Shown one piece after another: positions 31,076 to 38,916 of a DNA stretch of 41,688 nucleotides; the first letter of the stretch is position 1; the number at the start of each line of letters is the position of its first letter. A program made the position numbers and the translations under genes. The stretch is taken from the IMG/VR virus record IMGVR_UViG_3300042350_004008, positions 1-41,688 of that record; one strand, given 5' to 3'. Below the pieces are notes generated by a model, which searched no databases, was not told the origin of the DNA, and saw only the letters and a list, made by a program, of their open reading frames with translations. This DNA comes from a virus.

Positions 31076-33880
31076 TTATTCTGCACTTGAGTTACGAATT
31101 CTAAAGTTACCCAAAATTTCAATGTTTGTAATGTTGCATGGCACTGGATATGAGCTTTGAATAAAGATCTTACAATCCTCAGAATAAGACAATACCTTTG
31201 TAAGGTGCTCACCAACAACATCGATTTTGAGTTGTGTATTTGTTGTTAATATACTATTTAAATCAAGAGGATAGAACGTAGTTTTTGTTTGGGGTCTACC
31301 CTTTCTCTGGATAACTATATCGTAGTTACCAGAATTATTATGTCTTGTAGTTAATCTCTTAAGATTTAAAACACCATCCATATAACTAGAAGAATTGTTT
31401 GGATCTTGTCTAAATACAATGGAAGATAACTCAACATTCATTTGATAAGATCTACCAACCCAAACTGGATATTCTCTTAAATCCCCAGCTACTTTAATGC
31501 TTGTATAATTTAAAGCATTAACCCACCTATCAGCACTTTCAATCTTATAAGGAGTAAATGCTGATGTTCCCCATTCATTAGCCTTGACTACATAATCCGT
31601 AGTTGGATCATAAAATGGTAAATTAATTGTTGTTTCGTTTGAAACACTTGAATAAACCATATAAGCAGCATCTAGTTTAATAAGCCAGTCTATCATTGGC
31701 GTAGTTACTGGTACTGTTTCTAGGGATACAAAATAAGCAGCCAATCTTTTATCTGCTGAAGCATTAGCGTTTGCTGGTCTTCTACTTACAACATAAAAGT
31801 CTTTTTCATATGCCTTTAATCCTACTACTTCATCTTGAGGAGATAGGATCCAACGGTGGAATGCATTTTGCATTGTTGTTTCTCGGTTGGTTCTAAAGGT
31901 ATGAAGATAGATATAGTTTGGATTTAATTCATCTACAGCAAAAATTGTATTAGTAGCAGACGATGCTGTAATTGTTTTTATGTCTTCTGGTAAATAGTTT
32001 CTACAATGATAGCTAATATCCTGAGATGTTGAAAACTCATCACCAAGGCTTCCACCGGATAAGAATATATAAGATTTACCCCTATCCATGAAAAATATAC
32101 TTGTTCCCATCATCTGTGGCATTGTTAGTTTAGATGTACTAAAGAACGATGTAGGTCTAAACTCAACATTAAATGCTGATATGTTTGTATCAATAGACCC
32201 ACCACGAAGTTCAAACTGTGATGATCCTGAACTTAAAACCAACATAACTTTTTGATATGGAACCATATGACTAATCTTATTATAAGAGCCAACGCTAGCT
32301 TCAATATCAATTGGATCAATATCAGTTAGATTATTTACATCATCAATCCACCAATTAAAGAAAGAATTTGTTCTACTAGCAATAACTGTATTAGTAGTAC
32401 CAACCCAAAGTCTGTTCTTCCAGATAGCCATTGCCTGAATCTTTTCTTTTCGTGTAAAAGCTTTTGGCCCTGGATTGTTAATTGAAGTACCAGACCTACG
32501 AGGAAATAGTGGCATGTGTTTTACTCGCCATTTTCCATCATTAGCTACATCTTTATAGATCATTATAGGCATTCTACGATGATCAAAGACTGTATTAGGT
32601 CCTTCTGATCTTACTCGTTCAAAGTATGGTGCCTTAGTATATCTTGTTGCTCTATAAAACCCAGCTGGAAAGGTTAAATATGGAGATCTTGCATTATATA
32701 TCTTACCAAGACCATATAAATTAGTATCTCTTTCTTCAGCTGGTAATGGAGAAGACCACTGATAGTTATCTCTTGTCCAATCAATTTGATTGCTTACATT
32801 AAGAGGTAACAATCTAGGATTATCATAGTAGTGATGTAGCGTTCTAACAGCATTCAATCCGTTTAAGTCTGTTATATCTGCTTGTACTTCACTCGCCGGA
32901 AACTGAGGTATTGCTTTAAAGTCTTCTTTACTTTGTCCTTCCTCAGTTTCTTCTTGTGTTTCTGGATCAATAGAAAAGTTAATATCATCTCTAACATTTT
33001 TCCAATAATAGGAACCAGATAAATTATCTTCTTGAATAGCTGGATTTGTAATTGTACCGAAATCTGGAATAGGTAGAGATACTTTATAATTTATTAAATC
33101 ACCGGAGTGTATAACTTGATTGTATTGAATATTAGAATAAAAGTTTTCAAAGTTATGTTCTTCTCCGTTACCACCTTCCCAGGGCAAGCAACCATCAGAC
33201 TCTGCATTAGAGTTATCAGGCAAAAAGTCAATAGGTATTAATCTATTCCATAGAATAATACCCACGTCGTAGTCAATACTACCAAATGTTTCTCTAATCT
33301 TGGTAGGTGCTACATTTGAAATTAAAGAGTTACAGATTCTATAACTACTGGTAATTGATTTATTACCATATGTTAGATACTCAAATATACCACGACTAAA
33401 TCCAGAAGAGTTTGGAATACCAGCATCATTATCAACAACTTCTTTAATCCACTCTGTTGGTTCAATTCTATATACAGTAACAAAGTCGGTTAAATTTATT
33501 TCAATAGTATTACCACCGCTAGTCCAAGTAAATGAATTACCAGCTAGAGGATCTATTGAATACCCAGCACGATTAATGATTATACAATACCTATTGTATC
33601 CATCAATATCTAAAAAATGAAAATACAAATTATCAGTTGAAAAGTTTGTATTAGCACCTGAGTTAAGGAAAGTTATTCTAGGTAGTGTATTTGGTATAGC
33701 TAAATACACAGGATCTACTGCTGTTTTAATAGCACTTAATGGGGGACGCTTTTCGACAGATTTTTCAAGAGTAACTAAACAATTATCAATGTTTTCTGCT
33801 TCTGTATTTAGTCGTTTTGATGGAGCTTGTCTGCCTACCCCGCCACTAAGTGATGATATAGCTACTCTTGCAAATGCCAT
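31076..33880 (-). CDS. Tail tubular protein B, T7 gp12-like, 934 aa
   Basis: Nozzle protein of the short tail. The N-terminus has the family hallmark: a SSLSGGVGRQAPSKR segment followed by a conserved cysteine and EKSVEKRPPL, which corresponds to the G-rich/RP motif at the start of T7 gp12. The rest is beta-rich. Length is a little above T7 gp12 (794 aa). The start at 33880 overlaps the stop of the tail tubular protein A gene (TAATG), the usual coupling of gp11 and gp12, and the fibre gene follows, as expected for proteins that assemble together. Confidence 0.9.
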   Translation of the reverse strand: MAFARVAISSLSGGVGRQAPSKRLNTEAENIDNCLVTLEKSVEKRPPLSAIKTAVDPVYLAIPNTLPRITFLNSGANTNFSTDNLYFHFLDIDGYNRYCIIINRAGYSIDPLAGNSFTWTSGGNTIEINLTDFVTVYRIEPTEWIKEVVDNDAGIPNSSGFSRGIFEYLTYGNKSITSSYRICNSLISNVAPTKIRETFGSIDYDVGIILWNRLIPIDFLPDNSNAESDGCLPWEGGNGEEHNFENFYSNIQYNQVIHSGDLINYKVSLPIPDFGTITNPAIQEDNLSGSYYWKNVRDDINFSIDPETQEETEEGQSKEDFKAIPQFPASEVQADITDLNGLNAVRTLHHYYDNPRLLPLNVSNQIDWTRDNYQWSSPLPAEERDTNLYGLGKIYNARSPYLTFPAGFYRATRYTKAPYFERVRSEGPNTVFDHRRMPIMIYKDVANDGKWRVKHMPLFPRRSGTSINNPGPKAFTRKEKIQAMAIWKNRLWVGTTNTVIASRTNSFFNWWIDDVNNLTDIDPIDIEASVGSYNKISHMVPYQKVMLVLSSGSSQFELRGGSIDTNISAFNVEFRPTSFFSTSKLTMPQMMGTSIFFMDRGKSYIFLSGGSLGDEFSTSQDISYHCRNYLPEDIKTITASSATNTIFAVDELNPNYIYLHTFRTNRETTMQNAFHRWILSPQDEVVGLKAYEKDFYVVSRRPANANASADKRLAAYFVSLETVPVTTPMIDWLIKLDAAYMVYSSVSNETTINLPFYDPTTDYVVKANEWGTSAFTPYKIESADRWVNALNYTSIKVAGDLREYPVWVGRSYQMNVELSSIVFRQDPNNSSSYMDGVLNLKRLTTRHNNSGNYDIVIQRKGRPQTKTTFYPLDLNSILTTNTQLKIDVVGEHLTKVLSYSEDCKIFIQSSYPVPCNITNIEILGNFRIRNSSAE

Positions 33881-34548
33881 TAGAACCTCGTTCTTGTAAA
33901 GTAAGGATCGTTACTTAGAATACCGCGCCGATCAACAGCAGCACCAGTGCCAGGATCACCATTAAAGATTGACCTGTTCTTCTTGAAGATATCTGCTGCC
34001 TTACCCTTTGCCATATGCATTTGCTCTCTTTCTCGCAGGATACGATCAAGCTCAGCATCGCCTTGGGTTACCATTTGATATTCTCTTGCTGCGGTTTCCA
34101 TAATACCTCTTTGTAATGCAGAATCAATATCATTCCATCCATATGGATTTAATGGATTAGAATTGTCTCCAAGCATTACAATTACTTCAATTTTTAATTC
34201 TTTAGTAAACACATCGGTCTGCTTGGTAATATTGTAGAGTCTAGTTGGACTGGACTTAATAGTTGTTTGGATCACCTCCCCCGTCGTAGTGTCGAACAGA
34301 GGCTCTACAACCTGAGCATAGCAAGCAGTATCTGGTAGAATTATTAAACCAGAACCATTCGGAGTATAAGTGTTTATAAATCTATTGTTTGCTACACCTC
34401 GCATGGTTGCCGTCTTGATGGCTTTTGTAAGAATAAACTGAGCAACACTGGTATCTACACCAGATTCCGCAGTTAATGAACTTACTATATGCTCACCAGA
34501 AGATAGTAACATGTGATTTATAGCGTCTGTGTAACTATACAACCCCAT
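33880..34548 (-). CDS. Tail tubular protein A, T7 gp11-like, 222 aa
   Basis: Adaptor protein that joins portal and nozzle. It has the usual layout: an N-terminal DAINHMLLSSGEHIVSSL helix region, a beta middle with arginine-flanked turns, and the conserved C-terminal helix AAREYQMVTQGDAELD followed by an Arg/Glu-rich helix. Length fits the family (T7 gp11 is 196 aa). The start at 34548 overlaps the stop of the 53-aa gene (TAATG), and its own stop overlaps the gp12-like start. Around 34260-34310 the coding DNA contains a short GC-rich patch. Confidence 0.9.
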   Translation of the reverse strand: MGLYSYTDAINHMLLSSGEHIVSSLTAESGVDTSVAQFILTKAIKTATMRGVANNRFINTYTPNGSGLIILPDTACYAQVVEPLFDTTTGEVIQTTIKSSPTRLYNITKQTDVFTKELKIEVIVMLGDNSNPLNPYGWNDIDSALQRGIMETAAREYQMVTQGDAELDRILREREQMHMAKGKAADIFKKNRSIFNGDPGTGAAVDRRGILSNDPYFTRTRF

Positions 34549-34709
34549 TACTTACCTTTCTGTTTGTAGGGTACTAACCTATTAAGTATTTCTTGGCGTT
34601 TAGCACAGCCACAACCAGGCTTTTGTTTAATACCAACAGCCTTAGTAAACTTTGCAACTGTGTCTCCAAGTCCTCTTGAAGCGTTTTGAATTGGATTAAA
34701 AGACTTCAT
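34548..34709 (-). CDS. Small protein with CGC motif and basic ends, 53 aa
   Basis: The start at 34709 follows GGGAGGATTAA, and the stop overlaps the tail tubular protein A start. The product has a helical N-terminal part (QNASRGLGDTVAKFTKAVG), a PGCGCAKRQEILNRL motif and a basic end (YKQKGK). Small proteins with a CxC pair and basic residues are common in the head-tail blocks of marine and other podoviruses, but I cannot name the family. It is the first gene after the terminator at 34727-34762, so it opens the tail transcript. Confidence 0.72.
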   Translation of the reverse strand: MKSFNPIQNASRGLGDTVAKFTKAVGIKQKPGCGCAKRQEILNRLVPYKQKGK

Positions 34710-34726
34710 TTAATCCTCCCTTCTAG

Positions 34727-34762
34727 AAAAAATATCTAGGGGATCTTTCGACCCCCTAGATA
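34727..34762 (-). terminator. Intrinsic terminator after the capsid gene
   Basis: A stem of at least nine base pairs (TATCTAGGGG with CCCCCTAGATA on the plus strand) is followed on the minus strand by ATTTTTT. Its place right after the major capsid gene mirrors the T7 late terminator after gene 10, which lets capsid mRNA exceed tail mRNA. Confidence 0.88.
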
Positions 34763-34790
34763 CGAATATTAAGTTAATTGAGATGTAGTA

Positions 34791-36119
34791 TCAGACTGTG
34801 TAGTTACCCTGGATAGCACCGCAGAGTTCTGGACGGAGTACACCAGCACCACCCATGATGCTAGCTACAGTAAAGAATGTACCTCTACGGACATCCTTAA
34901 CTGTCTCTACCTTCATACCCTGAAGTCTAAGTGAGCATACACCGCTGCGCTGCCAAATTAGAGCCTTAACTGGAGTAAGGACATCACTGGTATTGGCTAT
35001 ACCATCATTGGCAACAACGGTATCGTCATTACGAGTACCATTAAACCAGTTGAAGTTATACTTGGCATCACCTAGGTCACCAATAACACCAACATTACCA
35101 CCGTTAGATAGCTTACCAACTGAGCTAATAGTACCTCTGGTTGTGTTAGTTAGACCAGATTCAACCTTAGCGTGGTCAAGTTCACCAAGGTGATTGCTCT
35201 TGATGATCTTTACACCCATGTAATCTAGGCTTTCAGCAATGCCAAATAAACCATTGCTTAGACCAGTACCAAGACCGCCTGCTTCAGCAACGCCACCGAA
35301 GAATGGACGGCCAGCACCACCCTGTAGGCCGCTTGAATCACGGGCAATACCTAGAGCCCGGATGTCATGGAAAGCCTGTGGGGTAACTGCACAATAAACC
35401 TCACCCATAGTAGCGTCAATTTCAGCAAGACGTACCATGTATCGCTCTAAATACTCTAGGAGTAGTAGGGCGGCATCAGTACGATCACCTGAATCAGCAC
35501 CACGAAGACCCAATACGTTAAAGCGTGAGTCTGGGGGTAGGATTGAAGATGCACCACCGACGTTCATACCATTGTATTTATCTGAGAATGGTCTTCTAGC
35601 AACGGTAAAAGCACCTTGAGCAATCATGCAAGCAATCTGCTTATCACGAATGTAGCTTAGCTTTAGACCAGCTTGACGAGCAAGTTCTGATCTATAGTCC
35701 CACTGGGTAAGCATAAGGTGAATATCATCAAGTTCAAAGAATGAAGCCATTGGTCTTTGATCAAGTGAGATATCGAACCAACCTGGGTTGTCAATATCCT
35801 TTGAACCAATGAGCTCATCACCTGCATTCCAAACGCCAATGTGACCGACAGTACCAGTGATTGGGAATCTCTTGGTAGTGCCTGACTCAATGGTTTCAGT
35901 CATTACCATTGGTTCAAATACATTGTACTGATCGTAAGCATTTAGAACTTCACCGCTCCAAATTGGTAGCCAGTAATTAGCATTATCTGCACCAGAAACA
36001 TTGGGAGTGCCAGAAGATGTTGCTGGAGCACTGCCACCTTGTGGCCAGTTACCAATGTTAGCAACTACTGGAAAGATTGGATTAATATCACCATTACCTG
36101 AGACTGTATAATCTGCCAT
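34791..36119 (-). CDS. Major capsid protein, T7 gp10-like, 442 aa
   Basis: HK97-fold shell protein. The family N-terminal region is recognisable: IWSGEVLNAYDQYNVFEPMV, then a TIESGTTKRFPITGTVG strand pair as in T7 gp10, then LDQRPMASFFELDDIH with a helical spine. Length is close to T7 gp10A/10B (345/398 aa), with about 40 extra N-terminal residues rich in Gly, Asn and Pro. The start at 36119 follows AAGGAGAAAC. It is preceded by the scaffold gene and followed by a strong terminator. Base composition is more balanced than in the neighbouring AT-rich genes, as expected for a highly expressed gene. Confidence 0.93.
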   Translation of the reverse strand: MADYTVSGNGDINPIFPVVANIGNWPQGGSAPATSSGTPNVSGADNANYWLPIWSGEVLNAYDQYNVFEPMVMTETIESGTTKRFPITGTVGHIGVWNAGDELIGSKDIDNPGWFDISLDQRPMASFFELDDIHLMLTQWDYRSELARQAGLKLSYIRDKQIACMIAQGAFTVARRPFSDKYNGMNVGGASSILPPDSRFNVLGLRGADSGDRTDAALLLLEYLERYMVRLAEIDATMGEVYCAVTPQAFHDIRALGIARDSSGLQGGAGRPFFGGVAEAGGLGTGLSNGLFGIAESLDYMGVKIIKSNHLGELDHAKVESGLTNTTRGTISSVGKLSNGGNVGVIGDLGDAKYNFNWFNGTRNDDTVVANDGIANTSDVLTPVKALIWQRSGVCSLRLQGMKVETVKDVRRGTFFTVASIMGGAGVLRPELCGAIQGNYTV

Positions 36120-36152
36120 GTTTGTTTCTCCTTAAATTAGAAACTCTCTTTA

Positions 36153-36201
36153 ATAAAAAATAATAACTTAGGAGAAACCATTAGTTGTTCCGTGTCCTAA
36201 G
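36153..36201 (-). terminator. Possible terminator or processing stem between scaffold and capsid
   Basis: The 7-bp arms CTTAGGA (36167-36173) and TCCTAAG (36195-36201) enclose a 21-base loop and are followed on the minus strand by TTATTATTTTTTATT. The large loop makes strong termination doubtful; it may be a partial terminator or an mRNA-processing stem before the capsid ribosome-binding site. Confidence 0.4.
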
Positions 36202-36213
36202 GATTTTACGGAG

Positions 36214-37146
36214 TTAACGATTTCTGTAACCAAATCTACTGGTATTTACTAACATTTGCTCAACAGCCTTTCTAAAACCAGAGTCTGTTCTATAACGAGG
36301 GTCTGACAATGCAGCCTTTTGTTCCGCCATGTTTTTAAATACCTGTACTTGCTGTGGAACCTGTGATGGATTCACTCTATTTGGCAAAGCCTGCGGTTCC
36401 TGAGCCTTTGGCTTTTGCTGTGGTTGATTTGCTTCTACTCTAGCCCGAAGACCTAACAGCACATTTTTATATGCAGTTGTCTGTAATGCTCTATTGGTAG
36501 CTTCAATTTCTTCTTTAGTAAGATTTTCTTGAGCCCACTTGAACATTCGCTTGAGGTTATCACTGCCTCCGACAACCCCAGCCGCTTCGTCCCATGATTG
36601 CTTAGCTAATGCTTTACGACCACGGATCATTTGCTCAATTATAACATCATCAGCACCCATCTTTTCCTTAATTTCCTTACGGGTAGCAGCACTTACGGAA
36701 CCACTTGAGTCAATTTCCTTGCCCCACTTGGTCCAATCTTCTGCACTAACCTTGGTATTATTAAGTGTTGGTGGCTGTGATGCTGAATTGATTTTAAGAT
36801 CTTCAGGAATGCCAGATAAATCTTCTGGCTTTTCTGTACTAGAAGGTTCAACCTGCTGTGGTGCATTAAAGTTTGGATTTACTGTACCACCCTCAGCATA
36901 CTGCTTTTTCAAGGCAGCAACCTCCTGTCTTGCTTGAGTAAAACCTTTACGGGCTTCTACAAGGCTGTTAAACCAAGCGTCTGCATCTTTGAAATTAGAT
37001 GGTATCTTTTGACCCTGATCTTGAACATACTTGTTAAACATAGCACGTTCATGTGTAATAACAGGATCTTCTGATGGGCTTGTATTAACTAATTCAGGCT
37101 GAGTCTCGACAGGTTGAGATTGTTCAGCATTTGTGTTATCTAACAT
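36214..37146 (-). CDS. Scaffolding (capsid assembly) protein, T7 gp9-like, 310 aa
   Basis: Inner scaffold for prohead assembly. It is placed directly before the capsid gene, is highly charged and helical, has an acidic Gln/Pro/Glu-rich N-terminus, a coiled-coil-like middle (TQARQEVAALKKQYAEGG and later helices) and a basic C-terminal helix region ending SRFGYRNR, the part that binds capsid in this class. Length matches T7 gp9 (307 aa). The start at 37146 follows AAGGAGAG. Confidence 0.85.
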   Translation of the reverse strand: MLDNTNAEQSQPVETQPELVNTSPSEDPVITHERAMFNKYVQDQGQKIPSNFKDADAWFNSLVEARKGFTQARQEVAALKKQYAEGGTVNPNFNAPQQVEPSSTEKPEDLSGIPEDLKINSASQPPTLNNTKVSAEDWTKWGKEIDSSGSVSAATRKEIKEKMGADDVIIEQMIRGRKALAKQSWDEAAGVVGGSDNLKRMFKWAQENLTKEEIEATNRALQTTAYKNVLLGLRARVEANQPQQKPKAQEPQALPNRVNPSQVPQQVQVFKNMAEQKAALSDPRYRTDSGFRKAVEQMLVNTSRFGYRNR

Positions 37147-37174
37147 TTAAAACTCTCCTTACCAAGATTGTTGG

Positions 37175-37279
37175 TTATTTACGACCAGTCTTGGATTTTT
37201 TAATTAACTTTGGTTTATTACTATCTGGCTTTGGGCCAGTACGATTTTTAATATAATCTAAGTTAACCTTAGGCTTCAT
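37175..37279 (-). CDS. Tiny basic protein, 34 aa
   Basis: The ATG at 37279 overlaps the stop of the 80-aa gene (ATGA), so it is probably read by coupled re-initiation. The product begins MKPKVNLDYIKNRTGPKPDS and ends in a Lys/Arg-rich tail (KKSKTGRK), with no hydrophobic segment. It belongs with the other small basic proteins of this phage (35, 22 and 80 aa) in being near the head genes and ending in basic residues. It may bind nucleic acid or acidic scaffold surfaces; this is not shown. Confidence 0.65.
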   Translation of the reverse strand: MKPKVNLDYIKNRTGPKPDSNKPKLIKKSKTGRK

Positions 37280-37518
37280 CGCTTAAGGCCCTTAGCTTTT
37301 TGTTTCTTTTGAGCTGCGGCTTTAGCACCGCCTTCGGTCATAGACATACCACCAACTGTGCCACTGCCTGATACTCTCTGGAATGCTCCAGTAGATTGAG
37401 CTGCCATAGGTCCGTCTAATGACATCATATCACTACCAAGTTGGCTTTGAACACCAAGTTGATTTTGCATTCCTAATTTACTTACCATAGATTTCTTTTT
37501 AGTTAGTTTGTTTTTCAT
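37276..37518 (-). CDS. Small Gly/Met/Lys-rich protein, 80 aa
   Basis: I do not recognise this protein. It has a basic N-terminus (MKNKLTKKKSMVSK), a Gln/Gly/Met-rich low-complexity middle (QNQLGVQSQLGSDMM, SGSGTVGGMSM) and a basic C-terminus (KKQKAKGLKR). Short proteins of this type occur between head genes in many podoviruses. The start at 37518 has only a weak GTGAG upstream, which overlaps the stop of the preceding gene; coupling is likely. Its stop overlaps the next start. Confidence 0.65.
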   Translation of the reverse strand: MKNKLTKKKSMVSKLGMQNQLGVQSQLGSDMMSLDGPMAAQSTGAFQRVSGSGTVGGMSMTEGGAKAAAQKKQKAKGLKR

Positions 37519-37524
37519 TTTATC

Positions 37525-38907
37525 TCACTTCTTTAACTTGTTTACAATTATTTGACCAGTTTTATGATAATAGTATTCATCTAAATTTATTCCATCACTT
37601 CCATAGATAAAAGAAGAACCAATAGAATAACATTTAGAATTTTCTAAAACCGTACCAAAAGAAGCACCAATTACTGCTCCTTGAGATGATCCAACTGAAG
37701 TTAATTGATCACCAGTTGGTAAAAAATTAGAGGTAATAAAAAAACCACTTGAGGCATTATTTAAAACATTATTAACTGGACTAACTTTAAAGAATCCAGC
37801 ATCCCATGTTGGTGGATTTGGATCTGTATCATCTACTACAACAGGAGGAGATGTTGTACTTAAGTTAAACCAATTAGCTTGATAGCTTGGATTTGGAGTT
37901 ATAGAATATTTACCATCAGAACCAAGCAAGAAAGGAATAGTATTATCTTTATGTATTCTTATTTCATAGTACGGAATAGTTGAAATAGTTACCCCAACTA
38001 TACTGGGAGGAGTGTATTTAGAAATTGGAGTACCGCTTGATTCTCCTGTATCTATCCAGTGTGTAGTATCTGTAGGTAGTGTACCTACTGGCACAGAATT
38101 AGACTTGGCTCTATAAATTGTACCACTATAGTCAGCGTATTCACCATATTTATATCCATAAGAATTACTCCATGATACTGCTGTTGTTGCTTCTGTATAG
38201 TCTGCTTTTGTAAAAAATGGAGTTGTAGTATTAAAATTAACACCAGGATTTCCGCTATCTGCTACAAAACCATAAACCTCAACTTGGCAGTTGGTTGGTA
38301 AATTCCAAAAGGCGATACTATTTACAGCAATAGAAGTAACATCGTATGGTGCTGGCAGTGGATTTGGAATTGTAAGAGATAAGGCAAAACAAATATAGGT
38401 ATCACCACTTCCAGTATTTAAAACACGGCATCGACCATTTTCTAAAGGAGGTAGTAATCGAAAAGTTGAAGACTTTTGATATGAACTATCTGGCCATGAT
38501 GACCAATACGGAGTTTCACTAGATGCAATTTTTGTTTTATCTTCTTCTAGTTTTACTAGACCGTGGAAAGATACTACTTGACCGTTACCATTTATTTTAA
38601 AAAATTTATTTTGACCTGTAGTAGCAGCTAAAGTAACGAAGTTAAGGTCAAAAAGTGGTCGAATTATGGATAAAGACCCTAAAGCTAAATCATAACCAGA
38701 AGCTGCAAGTACAGGATCTACTAAACCACCACTTAAACTTGGTATTTCTGTTAAATCTATTGGAGTTGTTTTTAGTAAAGCTTCTAATTTAGTTTTATAA
38801 GATCCTCTTACAATATTAGTTGTAAATCTTTTTCTATTAGTTGGTGATATAAAAGTACCAGTAGATAAAGCATATGCTTGTTGTAATGTTATTTTTTTAG
38901 CTGACAT
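37525..38907 (-). CDS. Probable head or tail appendage protein, 460 aa, with carbohydrate-binding-like module
   Basis: I do not recognise the whole protein. It is beta-rich with many Thr, Ser, Asn and Pro residues, as in phage fibres and decorations. Residues about 245-289 (including KYGEYADYSGTIYRAKSN and then an HW pair) look like a small type 3 chitin-binding or CBM5/12-like module, a pattern also present in the tail fibre at residues 147-188. The basic C-terminus (IIVNKLKK) resembles that of the 672-aa neighbour (LIKKKLK), so the two may be used together. The start at 38907 follows AAGGAAA. The location before the scaffold gene is typical for head-associated proteins. Confidence 0.65.
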   Translation of the reverse strand: MSAKKITLQQAYALSTGTFISPTNRKRFTTNIVRGSYKTKLEALLKTTPIDLTEIPSLSGGLVDPVLAASGYDLALGSLSIIRPLFDLNFVTLAATTGQNKFFKINGNGQVVSFHGLVKLEEDKTKIASSETPYWSSWPDSSYQKSSTFRLLPPLENGRCRVLNTGSGDTYICFALSLTIPNPLPAPYDVTSIAVNSIAFWNLPTNCQVEVYGFVADSGNPGVNFNTTTPFFTKADYTEATTAVSWSNSYGYKYGEYADYSGTIYRAKSNSVPVGTLPTDTTHWIDTGESSGTPISKYTPPSIVGVTISTIPYYEIRIHKDNTIPFLLGSDGKYSITPNPSYQANWFNLSTTSPPVVVDDTDPNPPTWDAGFFKVSPVNNVLNNASSGFFITSNFLPTGDQLTSVGSSQGAVIGASFGTVLENSKCYSIGSSFIYGSDGINLDEYYYHKTGQIIVNKLKK

Positions 38908-38916
38908 ATGGTTTCC

